Made by a program: the position numbers and the translations under genes. Positions 1 through 7,615 of a stretch of 35,689 bases of DNA are shown here, in pieces. Source of the stretch: Polaromonas sp. (lineage in GTDB: Bacteria > Pseudomonadota > Gammaproteobacteria > Burkholderiales > Burkholderiaceae_C); contig JAURVI010000050.1 in the NCBI GenBank assembly GCA_030655515.1, positions 1 through 35,689 of the forward strand, in the 5' to 3' direction. Positions within the stretch are counted from its first letter, which is position 1, and each line of letters starts with the position of its first letter. Below the pieces are notes generated by a model. It was given only the letters and a program-made list of their open reading frames with translations, had not been told where the DNA came from and searched no databases.

Positions 1-209
1 TCCACATGCCTTGCACCGAGTAGGCAACGACAGTTATCACGAGGGGATGCAGGAAAAGAAGACGTCAGATTCCGTGCTCAATCGCTGCGCGATTCACCAC
101 GGCGGGATTCTGTTTGACAAAGGTGGGGAAGCCCTTGTAGAACAAGCATGCACCTTAAAAGCCGGGAAACCAGCATACGAAATGGCACACCCGGATAATC
201 CCTGGCAAC
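1..209. other. no supported gene; left edge upstream of uup
   Basis: I see no convincing gene here. A 73-codon open frame beginning at 11 runs through into the uup start, but its product matches no family I recognise and its codon use does not look like the GC-rich genes around it. The base composition is more balanced than in the genes, as expected for an upstream regulatory region. No clear promoter or terminator could be called. Confidence 0.4.
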
Positions 210-2135
210 ATGGCACTAATTACACTTCTTGACGCTCAACTCGCTTTTGGACACGTCGCGCTGCTGGACCACGCAGACTTCTCGCTTGAATCGAATCAAC
301 GCATTGGCCTGATCGGCCGCAACGGCACCGGCAAGTCGTCGCTGCTCAAAATCCTCGCCGGACTGGAAAAACCCGACGACGGCACCCTGCAGTTGCAGCA
401 GAACCTGCGCATTGCCTATGTGCCGCAGGAGCCCAGCCTGGACCCGCATGCCACGGTGTTTGAAGCCGCCAGCGCCGGCCTGGCACGGACGCGCCACGTC
501 GTCGAGCAATACCTGGCCGCCGACGAACACACCGACCTGGACGCGCTGCAGTCTGAAATCGAGGCGCTGGACGGCTGGAACTGGGAGCAGCGCGTCGAAG
601 AAACGCTGCACCGGCTGCACCTGGACAAAGACGCCATCGTCGGCTCACTGTCGGGCGGTACCAAAAAACGCGTCGCGCTGGCGCAGGCGCTGGTCGCCAA
701 ACCCGACGTGCTGCTGTTAGACGAGCCAACCAACCACCTGGATCTGGACTCGATTGCCTGGCTGGAAGAACTGCTGGTCAATTTCAACGGCAGCATCATC
801 ACCATCACCCATGACCGGGCTTTTCTGGACCAGGTGGCGACCGCCATCGTCGAGCTGGACCGCGGCAAACTGCTCTCCTACCCCGGCAATTTTGCGCAGT
901 ACCTGATTCAGAAAGAAGAGCAGGTGGCGCAGGAGGCCGTCATCAACGCCAAGGCCGACAAGCTGCTGGCGCAGGAGGAAGTGTGGATCCGCAAGGGCGT
1001 GGAAGCGCGCCGCACCCGCAGCGTGGCCCGCATCGGCCGGCTCGAAGCCTTGCGTGACCGCCGTGCGGCGAGGCGCGACGCGGTGGGCCGGGTCAACCTG
1101 GACGTCTCCAGCGGCGAGAAAAGCGGCAAGATCGTGGCCGAGCTGACCAACGTATCCAAGAAGTTTGGCGAAAAAATCATCGTCAACCAGTTCACCGGCA
1201 CCATCTTGCGCGGTGACAAGGTCGGCCTGCTGGGCCCCAACGGCGCCGGCAAAACCACGCTGCTCAAGCTTATTCTGGGCGAGCTGCAACCCGATGTGAC
1301 CACCCCCCCCGGCAAAATTCGCCAGGGCGCCAACCTGTCCGTGGCCTACTTTGACCAGATGCGCGACGCCCTGGACCTGGACGCGACGCTGGAAGACTTC
1401 ATCAGCCCCGGCAGCGAATGGGTCGAGATCAACGGCCAGAAAAAACACGTCAAGAGCTACCTGACCGACTTTTTGTTCTCGCCCCAGCGCGCCAACTCGC
1501 CGGTGCGCACGCTGTCGGGCGGCGAGCGCAACCGCCTGCTGTTGGCGCGCCTGTTTGCGCGGCCAGCCAACGTGCTGGTGCTTGATGAGCCGACCAACGA
1601 CCTCGACATCGACACGCTGGAGCTACTGGAAGACCTGCTGCAAAACTACGAAGGCACGGTGTTCCTGGTCAGCCACGACCGGCGTTTTCTCGACAACGTG
1701 GTCACCAGCACGATTGCCTATGAAGGCACGCTAGACAACCCCGGCTTTTGGCGCGAATATGAAGGCGGCGTGACGGACTGGATCACCCAGTCGAAGCGGG
1801 CGGCGCAAATCACCGGCAGCGCCAAAACCCCGGCAACCGCCCCCGGCGCCAAAGCTTCAAGCAAAAACAGTCCCGAGCTCAACAAGGACGGAACCGACTC
1901 GGTTAAGCAGCCATCAAAAAAGAAGCTGAGCTACAAAGAGCAGCGCGAGCTGGACGCCTTGCCGGCGCTGATTCAGCAGCTCGAATCGCAGCAAAAAGCG
2001 ATTGAGCAGGAGCTGTTTGACGGCACGCTGTACACCAGCAACGCCAAGCGCGCGGCCGAACTGAATGCCCGCAACAGCAAACTCGAAGAAGAGCTGATGA
2101 CGGCGCTGCAGCGCTGGGAAACGCTGTCCAGTTAA
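210..2135 (+). CDS. uup: ABC-F family ATPase, Uup-like
   Basis: A soluble protein of 641 residues with two ABC ATPase domains in one chain and no membrane segments, the layout of the ABC-F family. The first Walker A (GRNGTGKS) is at about residues 36-43 and the second (GPNGAGKT) at 342-349. Each domain has an ABC signature (LSGGTKKR and LSGGERNR) and a Walker B followed by EPTN. A charged linker joins the domains. The C-terminus, about residue 570 onward, is rich in Lys, Glu and Leu and looks like the DNA-binding coiled coil of Uup. ABC-F proteins act on ribosomes or branched nucleic acids; Uup is linked in E. coli to limiting precise excision of transposons and to branched-DNA metabolism. 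That role is family knowledge, not visible here. The ATG at 210 gives the canonical N-terminus (MALITLLDAQLAFG). The stop codon lies within an 11-bp direct repeat that borders a MITE-like element. Confidence 0.93.
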   Translation: MALITLLDAQLAFGHVALLDHADFSLESNQRIGLIGRNGTGKSSLLKILAGLEKPDDGTLQLQQNLRIAYVPQEPSLDPHATVFEAASAGLARTRHVVEQYLAADEHTDLDALQSEIEALDGWNWEQRVEETLHRLHLDKDAIVGSLSGGTKKRVALAQALVAKPDVLLLDEPTNHLDLDSIAWLEELLVNFNGSIITITHDRAFLDQVATAIVELDRGKLLSYPGNFAQYLIQKEEQVAQEAVINAKADKLLAQEEVWIRKGVEARRTRSVARIGRLEALRDRRAARRDAVGRVNLDVSSGEKSGKIVAELTNVSKKFGEKIIVNQFTGTILRGDKVGLLGPNGAGKTTLLKLILGELQPDVTTPPGKIRQGANLSVAYFDQMRDALDLDATLEDFISPGSEWVEINGQKKHVKSYLTDFLFSPQRANSPVRTLSGGERNRLLLARLFARPANVLVLDEPTNDLDIDTLELLEDLLQNYEGTVFLVSHDRRFLDNVVTSTIAYEGTLDNPGFWREYEGGVTDWITQSKRAAQITGSAKTPATAPGAKASSKNSPELNKDGTDSVKQPSKKKLSYKEQRELDALPALIQQLESQQKAIEQELFDGTLYTSNAKRAAELNARNSKLEEELMTALQRWETLSS

Positions 2136-2254
2136 CCCCAATGCTGTTCGCTTAACCGTTCGGGCTGAGCTTGTCGAAGCCTGTTTGCACTGTGACGACC
2201 CTTCGACAGGCTCAGGGCGAACGGGGAGACTTATTCAGCATTGCAGTTAACCCC
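2129..2254. repeat. MITE-like palindromic element with flanking direct repeats
   Basis: The direct repeat CAGTTAACCCC occurs at 2129-2139 and 2244-2254. Just inside are inverted ends CAATGCTG (2139-2146) and CAGCATTG (2236-2243). Inside those is a larger imperfect palindrome, arms 2156-2179 and 2201-2224, 24 bp each with three mismatches; its right arm contains CTTCGACAGGCTCAGGGCG, a motif I recognise as a dispersed intergenic repeat in many proteobacteria. The nesting suggests a small non-autonomous element with a target duplication that included the uup stop codon. It could also act as a hairpin terminator for uup. The repeats are directly visible; the transposition reading is inference. 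Confidence 0.7.
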
Positions 2255-2426
2255 TACTCCTCCTCACCTTGGCGCTGGCTCGGTCTGCCGCTTCCGAGTT
2301 TCTCGATCAACGGCCGGTTGCCCGCGTGGGACTGAAACCGATGCTCAAGCTGATCGGGCCTTTTGCTTGCGCACATCCGATAAGAACCCGGGCGGCTTGT
2401 ACGGAGGAGCGGCGCTTTGTCGCGGT

Positions 2427-2837
2427 TCAGGGCTCCGGCGTTCCGGTGTCCTGAACCCCTTTTTTCAATTCCGCTCTTGCCGCATTGGCAAGCGCCTGGT
2501 ACCTGGTTCGGAATGAATCAAGATTTTCCTCCTCCAGTTCTTCGAGGTCGAGAAGCGCGTTATGCGCGCCCTTGGTGGCGCGTATCAGTTCATCGAGCTT
2601 CACCTGGATGGCTTCCGTGTCCCGATTCTGTGTGTTCTGAATCAAAAATACCATCAGGAAGGTGATGATTGTGGTGCCGGTGTTGATGACCAGTTGCCAG
2701 GTGTCGCTGAAGTGGAACAGGGGCCCGGTGATGAGCCACGCCACGATGACCGCAACGGCAAGGGCAAACATTCTGGGCCGGCCGCAAAAGTGCGCGGCCG
2801 CCTTCGCAAACCGGGAGTACCAGGCGGAATGACGCAT
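2427..2837 (-). CDS. low-affinity iron permease family small membrane protein
   Basis: About 136 residues with two hydrophobic segments: one around MFALAVAVIVAWLITGPLF and one around VINTGTTIITFLMVFLIQ. The second runs into NTQNRDTEAIQVKLDEL, the signature of the small bacterial proteins assigned to the low-affinity iron permease family (PF04120). The C-terminal third is acidic and probably helical and cytoplasmic. The name is inherited from a fungal transporter; direct iron transport by the short bacterial members is not well established, so the function is open. The frame extends to a GTG at 2870, but I prefer the ATG at 2837 because an AGAGAGG ribosome-binding site lies just upstream of it. 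It stands alone, on the opposite strand from uup. Confidence 0.8.
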   Translation of the reverse strand: MRHSAWYSRFAKAAAHFCGRPRMFALAVAVIVAWLITGPLFHFSDTWQLVINTGTTIITFLMVFLIQNTQNRDTEAIQVKLDELIRATKGAHNALLDLEELEEENLDSFRTRYQALANAARAELKKGVQDTGTPEP

Positions 2838-3020
2838 ACCAGACCTCTCTTTGGATTGTTCGTCACGCACGGGGAAGGGGGAAAGTCATCGTCGTTCATT
2901 ATCACCACAGGCATCAATCCCGCCAAAACCGCCTTTGCCGCGCACGGCCAGGATGATTTTGGCAAGTCCAGCGTTCGCGCCGTCCAATGTCAAACGCGAT
3001 GCTTGCAAGTGGATACCGAT

Positions 3021-4487
3021 TCAGTCGGCGACCCGCACTTTCGCACCGGCTTGCTTCATCCCATTTCGCATCCGCACAAACACCTTCCAGAACGCGGCCT
3101 CCTGCGTCGTCGCAAAGTTGATCCGCATCAGGGTACTCGGCTGCCGCGCCGCATGAAACAGCGCGCCGGGCGCGAGCAGATAGCCCTTGTCGAGCATGCG
3201 CTGGGCCAGCGCGTCGGTGTCTACCCCCGTTTCGACCCAGCCGAACAGCCCCGCGGGCTCTGCGGCAAAAGTGCAGCCGTGTCCCAGCGCGAGCTTCACG
3301 CTGCGGGCGCGCGCCAGGGCCAGCCGGGTGCGGATGCGCTCGGCATGGCGGCGCAGTTGGCCCTGGTCGATGCACCAGGCCAGCGCTTTTTCCAGCAGGG
3401 CGGGCGTAGTCAAGGTAGCCAGCAGCTTGGTATCTAACAGGCGTTCGACCAGTTCGGGCGGCGCGGCCAGAAAGCCGACGCGCCAGCCCGGCGCGAGGAT
3501 TTTGGCGAAGCCGCTGACGTAGATCGTGCGCCGCAGCCCGTCGAGCGCACACAGGCGCGTAGCGTGTTCGGGCGCCAGGTGGCTGTAGGTGTCGTCTTCA
3601 ACAATGTGAAAGTTGTGCGCATTGGCCAGTTGCAGCACGCGGTGCGCGCTGCCGGGCGTGAGGCAGTAGCCGGTGGGGTTATGGAACACGCTGACGCTGA
3701 CAAACAGCTTGGGGCCATGCACTTCGCAGTAACGCGCCATCACGTCCAGGTCCGGCCCGGCCGCAGAACGCGGCACCGGCAAGATGCGCATGCCCATGGC
3801 ATTGAGCCGCGCGAACTCGATGGCCCAGCCGGGCTCTTCGACCATCACGTAGTCACCCGCGCGCAGCAGGGTGCGGCTGACGATGTCCAGCGCGTGGGTA
3901 GCGCCAACGGTGGTGATGATTTGCTCGGGCGCGGCCTGCAGGTTCAGGCTGGCGAGTTTTTTGGACAGGGCGCGCCGCAGACCGCTGTCGCCGGCCGGCT
4001 CACCGTAGTGCAGCGAGCACTCTTGCAGCGCGCGGCTGCTGCTGACCCGGCGCACCGCCGCCGGCATGAAAGTCGTCTCCAGCCAGTCGGGCGGAAACAC
4101 GCCCATGCCGGGCTGCGCCTTGGCGCTGGCGCCATGGAACATGCCGCGGATCAGCGCAGTCGCGTTGACCGGGTTGTGCTGCGGCTGAAAATCGGGCGGG
4201 GCCTTGGCGGACGCTATCGAATTAATAGCTTCCTGCGCTCGCGCATCAAGGGCGCAGGTCATTTCCCGAACGAAGAACCCGCGATTTCTACGGGCTTCCA
4301 CCAGTCCCTGCGCCAGCAACTGGTCATAGGCGGCCACCACGGTGGACGCGCTCACCCCCTGCTGCTGTGCGCACTGCCGCACCGAGGGCAGGCGCGCACC
4401 CGAGGCCAGCAGGCGGTTGCGGATGCGCTCGGCAAACCGCCCGGCAAGCTGTTCGGTCAGTGACTGCGAGGCGGCTTTCATCAACAT
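3021..4487 (-). CDS. MocR/PdxR-type GntR regulator with aminotransferase domain
   Basis: About 488 residues. The N-terminal 75 or so form a GntR winged helix (RLPSVRQCAQQQGVSASTVV). A fold-type I aminotransferase domain follows. PLP-binding features include HNPTGYC, the DDTYSHL segment and the Schiff-base lysine in SGFAKILAPGWRVGF (Lys329 counted from the ATG at 4487). This is the MocR architecture, in which PLP or an amino compound sets DNA binding. It is divergent from a LysE exporter, an EamA exporter and an aminotransferase, which it probably controls through the inverted repeat at 4533-4569. A TTG at 4535 would extend the protein but would lie inside that repeat, so the ATG at 4487 is preferred. 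A dispersed repeat copy is embedded at 4213-4258, between the two domains, in the linker where MocR proteins vary. The ligand cannot be read from sequence. Confidence 0.9.
   Translation of the reverse strand: MLMKAASQSLTEQLAGRFAERIRNRLLASGARLPSVRQCAQQQGVSASTVVAAYDQLLAQGLVEARRNRGFFVREMTCALDARAQEAINSIASAKAPPDFQPQHNPVNATALIRGMFHGASAKAQPGMGVFPPDWLETTFMPAAVRRVSSSRALQECSLHYGEPAGDSGLRRALSKKLASLNLQAAPEQIITTVGATHALDIVSRTLLRAGDYVMVEEPGWAIEFARLNAMGMRILPVPRSAAGPDLDVMARYCEVHGPKLFVSVSVFHNPTGYCLTPGSAHRVLQLANAHNFHIVEDDTYSHLAPEHATRLCALDGLRRTIYVSGFAKILAPGWRVGFLAAPPELVERLLDTKLLATLTTPALLEKALAWCIDQGQLRRHAERIRTRLALARARSVKLALGHGCTFAAEPAGLFGWVETGVDTDALAQRMLDKGYLLAPGALFHAARQPSTLMRINFATTQEAAFWKVFVRMRNGMKQAGAKVRVAD
4213..4258 (+). 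repeat. GCTAT...ATAGC dispersed repeat, copy inside mocR
   Basis: A 46-bp unit with GCTAT, a 6-base spacer and AATAGC, then TTCCTGCGC and CAAGGGCGC. It aligns without gaps to the copy at 28153-28198 (shared AATAGCTTC, TGCGC and TCAAGGGC). It lies in the coding sequence of the linker between the two domains of the MocR regulator, keeping the frame open. Confidence 0.65.
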
Positions 4488-4532
4488 GGACGGGTTCCCG
4501 AGGATCAGGTCTGGCTGTGCTGCCGATATGAG

Positions 4533-4569
4533 CAATACAGTTTGCGATTTTGTTTGCTTAACTGTATTG
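4533..4569. promoter_or_regulatory. operator-like inverted repeat in the mocR/lysE divergent promoter
   Basis: A perfect 10-bp inverted repeat, CAATACAGTT (4533-4542) and AACTGTATTG (4560-4569), separated by 17 bp. The spacer has two TTTGC repeats. It sits between the start codons of the divergent mocR (4487) and lysE (4604) genes, where a MocR regulator would bind. Possible promoter elements for lysE overlap the right arm: TTGGTA at 4567-4572 and TATAGA at 4589-4594, spaced 16 bp. The repeat is seen directly; binding by the adjacent regulator is inference. Confidence 0.7.
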
Positions 4570-4603
4570 GTAGTGTGCTGGTTTCAACTATAGAGTCAAC
4601 ACC

Positions 4604-5215
4604 ATGAATTGGCAAGAGTTCACCGCCTTACTGCTGCTGGCCACGGCGATGAGTTTCACGCCGGGCCCGAATACCGCCCTGTCGACCGCACTGGCCGCCA
4701 ACCACGGCTTGCGGCGCGCGCTGCCTTTCGTCTGCGCCGTGCCGGTGGGCTGGGGGGTGTTGCTGAGCTTGTGTGTACTGGGTCTGGGTACGCTGCTGCT
4801 GGCGGTGCCGCTGCTGAGCTGGGCCGTCAAGATCATCGGCGTGGCCTACCTGTTCTGGCTGGCCTGGAAGCTGAGCCATGCGACGCAGTTGGGCCAAGCC
4901 GATGCCGCACACCTGAACGTGGGCTTCTGGCAGGGCACGGCGCTGCAGTTCGTCAACATCAAGGCCTGGATGCTGACTCTGGGCATTGTCAGCGGCTGGA
5001 TTGCCGGGCGCGACGAGCCGGCGCTGCGCTTTGCCGTGGTGCTGCCGGTGATGCTGACCTTTGCTTTTGTCAGCAACCTCACTTATGCGATGGTCGGCTC
5101 GCTGCTGCGTGACTGGTTGTCCGGGCCGCTGGGTACCGGTCTGCGTTTGCAGTGGTTTAACCGCGCTATGGCACTGGTGCTGGTGATCACTGCAATCTGG
5201 ATGCTCATTTTATGA
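4604..5215 (+). CDS. LysE/RhtB family amino acid exporter
   Basis: 203 residues, the usual size for LysE/RhtB exporters, with about six hydrophobic segments. The N-terminal motif TAMSFTPGPNTALSTALAANHG, with its conserved FTPGPN and the following G, is diagnostic of the family, which exports amino acids or related small metabolites across the inner membrane. It is the first gene of a probable operon with the DMT exporter (ATGA overlap at 5212-5215) and the aminotransferase, all divergent from the MocR regulator. The arrangement suggests export of an amino compound whose level the regulator senses. The ATG at 4604 has only a weak ribosome-binding site; a -10-like TATAGA lies 9 bp upstream, so the transcript may be nearly leaderless. 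Confidence 0.9.
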   Translation: MNWQEFTALLLLATAMSFTPGPNTALSTALAANHGLRRALPFVCAVPVGWGVLLSLCVLGLGTLLLAVPLLSWAVKIIGVAYLFWLAWKLSHATQLGQADAAHLNVGFWQGTALQFVNIKAWMLTLGIVSGWIAGRDEPALRFAVVLPVMLTFAFVSNLTYAMVGSLLRDWLSGPLGTGLRLQWFNRAMALVLVITAIWMLIL

Positions 5216-6141
5216 ACCAACAACCTCCCGCCAATCAAGGCAATCACGGAATGTGGCTCGGCCTGCTCGGCATTGTGATTTTTTCCGTCACCCTGCCAAT
5301 GACTCGCCTGGCCGTGGGGACGCCAGAGGCGCCGCAAATGTCGGGCGTCTTCGTTGCGCTGGGCCGGGCCGTGGTGGCGGCCGCACTGTCGGCTGTGTTT
5401 CTGCTCGCCACGCGCGCGCCCCTGCCCCGGCGCGAGGACTGGGGGCCGCTGATCATCACCGCGGGCGGCGTGGTGTTTGGTTTTCCGTTGCTGACCTCGA
5501 TGGCCATGCGTTATGTGGAGGCCATGCATGCCAGCGTGATCGTCGGCGTGCTGCCGCTGGCCACGGCCGCAGTCGGCGCGCTGCTGCACCGTCAGCGCCC
5601 GTCCACCGGCTTCTGGCTGTGCGCCGCCCTGGGCAGCGCACTGGTGGTGGTATTTGCGATGCTGCGCCCGGGGTCCGCGGGCGGCCCGGCGATTCATTTT
5701 GCAGACCTGCTGCTGCTCGCCGCGATGCTCTGCGCCGCCATCGGTTACGCCTATGGTGCGCGGCTGTCGCAGCAGATGCGGGCCGAGCAGGTGATCTGCT
5801 GGGCGCTGGTGATTTCTTTGCCGCTGAGCTTGCCGCTGGCGTTTTTGAGTTGGCCCGTTGCGCCGCTGAAAGCCAGCGCCTGGTGGGGCTTTGCTTATGT
5901 GTCGGTGTTCTCGATGTGGCTGGGCTTTTTTGCCTGGTACCGCGGCCTGGCGCTGGGCGGCACGGTGCGTGTCAGCCAGGTGCAATTGGTGCAGCCGTTT
6001 TTGTCGATGCTGTTCGCGGTGCCGCTGCTGGGGGAATCGCTCGATGGGGTGACGGTGGGCTTTGCGCTGGCCGTGATTGCGACGGTGTTTATCGGCAAGA
6101 AGACGCCGGTAAACACGCCCGCTTTGCGGAGGGCGGCATGA
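5212..6141 (+). CDS. DMT/EamA family transporter
   Basis: 309 residues with about ten predicted membrane segments in two EamA repeats (residues about 15-140 and 160-300), typical of the drug/metabolite transporter superfamily. The N-terminus reads GLLGIVIFSVTLPMTRLAV, and the second repeat ends with the characteristic VQPFLSMLFAVPLLGE segment. Members move amino acids, nucleosides or other metabolites, usually outward. Its start codon overlaps the lysE stop (ATGA), implying translational coupling, so two unrelated exporter families are produced together beside a PLP-dependent regulator. Substrate unknown; an amino acid or cyclised amino acid would fit the context. Confidence 0.9.
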   Translation: MNQQPPANQGNHGMWLGLLGIVIFSVTLPMTRLAVGTPEAPQMSGVFVALGRAVVAAALSAVFLLATRAPLPRREDWGPLIITAGGVVFGFPLLTSMAMRYVEAMHASVIVGVLPLATAAVGALLHRQRPSTGFWLCAALGSALVVVFAMLRPGSAGGPAIHFADLLLLAAMLCAAIGYAYGARLSQQMRAEQVICWALVISLPLSLPLAFLSWPVAPLKASAWWGFAYVSVFSMWLGFFAWYRGLALGGTVRVSQVQLVQPFLSMLFAVPLLGESLDGVTVGFALAVIATVFIGKKTPVNTPALRRAA

Positions 6142-6207
6142 ACATCAAGAACATTCCTGGTGGCATGCTGGCACCCCCGACTTGACGGCCAGGCAAGCGG
6201 AAGAACC

Positions 6208-7506
6208 ATGAAAAGAGTACCCATGAACTGGACCCTGGCCGCACGCGCGGCAAAAATGAATTCGTCGGTGCTCCGCGAGATTCTCAAGGTCACCGAAAAA
6301 CCCGGCATCATCAGCTTTGCCGGTGGCCTGCCCTCGCCTAAAACTTTTCCGGTCGCCGCATTTGCCGAGGCCTGCGCCAAGGTGTTGCGCGAAGACGGTC
6401 ATGCCGCACTGCAATACGCCGCCAGCGAAGGGCATGGCCCGCTGCGCGAGATGGTGGCCGAGCGCCTGCCCTGGAAAGTCGATCCGGCGCAGGTGCTGAT
6501 CACCACCGGCTCGCAGCAGGGCCTGGATCTGCTGGCCAAGGTATTGATCGACAAGGGCAGCCCGGTTTTGGTGGAAACGCCGACTTACCTCGGCGCGCTG
6601 CAGGCCTTCACGGCGATGGAGCCGGAGGTGCTGAGTGTGGCCGGCGATGACGAAGGCCTTGATATTGCCGACCTTCGGACCAAGGCATCTCTGGCCCGCT
6701 TCCTCTATGTGCTGCCCAATTTCCAGAACCCGACCGGCCGCACCATGACTGAAGCACGCCGTGCGGCGCTGAGCACCGAAGCGGCGCGGCTGGGTCTCCC
6801 GATTGTGGAAGACAACCCGTATGGCGACCTGTGGTTCGACGCGCCGCCGCCGCCGCCCTTGAGCGCGCGCGACCCGGACGGCTGCCTCTACCTGGGCTCG
6901 TTTTCCAAAGTGCTGGCGCCCGGCTTGCGGCTGGGTTTTCTGGTGGCCCCGAAGGCCTTGTACCCCAAGCTGCTGCAGGCCAAGCAGGCGGCCGACCTGC
7001 ACAGCCCCGGCTTTAACCAGCGCATGATCGCCGAGGTCATGAAGGGCGGTTTTCTGGACCGCCATGTGCCGACGATACGCGCGCTCTACAAATCGCAGCG
7101 CGATGCCATGCGGGCGGCGCTGCAACGCGAAATGCCCGACGATGTGTGCTGGAACACCCCCGACGGCGGCATGTTTTTATGGGCACATCTGCCGCAAGGC
7201 ATGAGCGCCGTGGACCTGCTGCCCAAAGCCGTCGATAAAAACGTCGCCTTTGTGCCGGGCGCCGCGTTTTACGCCGACAACGCGGACGAGACCAGCCTGC
7301 GCCTGTCGTTTGTGACGGCCAGCATCGAGCAGATCAACACCGGTGTGGCGGCGCTGGCGGCGGCGATTCGGGAAAACCGGCCGGCCCCTGACGCGGGTCC
7401 AGGCGCACACCACAAGCACCGGAAAACGGAAAGAAAACCCAATGAGACAACGCCCCTTCAAACAGGGTGCCACGCTGCAAACACCGCGCGAACGGGTCAC
7501 GCTTGA
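6208..7506 (+). CDS. PLP-dependent aminotransferase, LysN/2-aminoadipate type
   Basis: About 432 residues of class I/II aminotransferase, fold-type I. The N-terminus NSSVLREILKVTEKPGIISFAGG is typical of the LysN (2-aminoadipate:2-oxoglutarate) group. The PLP site includes NFQNPTGRTM, EDNPYGDL and the Schiff-base lysine in GSFSKVLAPGLRLGFL (Lys234 from the ATG at 6208). The homologous domain ends near AALAAAIREN; about 40 further residues, polar and low in complexity, form an unusual tail that looks like read-through of former intergenic DNA. An in-frame ATG at 6223 (MNWTLAARAAKMNSS) is an equally good start. It lies 66 bp after the EamA gene on the same strand and probably acts in the metabolism of the compound sensed by the MocR regulator. 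The exact amino donor cannot be assigned. Confidence 0.88.
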   Translation: MKRVPMNWTLAARAAKMNSSVLREILKVTEKPGIISFAGGLPSPKTFPVAAFAEACAKVLREDGHAALQYAASEGHGPLREMVAERLPWKVDPAQVLITTGSQQGLDLLAKVLIDKGSPVLVETPTYLGALQAFTAMEPEVLSVAGDDEGLDIADLRTKASLARFLYVLPNFQNPTGRTMTEARRAALSTEAARLGLPIVEDNPYGDLWFDAPPPPPLSARDPDGCLYLGSFSKVLAPGLRLGFLVAPKALYPKLLQAKQAADLHSPGFNQRMIAEVMKGGFLDRHVPTIRALYKSQRDAMRAALQREMPDDVCWNTPDGGMFLWAHLPQGMSAVDLLPKAVDKNVAFVPGAAFYADNADETSLRLSFVTASIEQINTGVAALAAAIRENRPAPDAGPGAHHKHRKTERKPNETTPLQTGCHAANTARTGHA

Positions 7507-7522
7507 GTCGAAAGGAGTTTGA

Positions 7523-7615
7523 TTGCGCCGCCTGCAAGACATTGAAGTGAAGGCGCGGCGGCTGATCAACCTGATAATATTGAATGCTGGTTACAAAAAA
7601 AAAGGATCGTCATGA
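7523..7615 (+). CDS. possible 30-codon leader peptide upstream of tctC
   Basis: A TTG at 7523 follows a good ribosome-binding site (AAAGGAG, 7511-7517) and opens a 30-codon frame that ends in the TGA of an ATGA overlap with the tctC start at 7612. The product would be short, basic and partly hydrophobic (centre RRLINLIILNAG). The spacing and overlap resemble translational coupling, but there is no homology to support a gene and the TTG start weakens the case. Treat as a candidate small ORF only. Confidence 0.2.
   Translation: MRRLQDIEVKARRLINLIILNAGYKKKGSS

Noticed and set aside
11..232. 73-codon open frame at the left edge
   Set aside because: No recognisable family, overlaps the uup start, and its codon use is unlike the neighbours.
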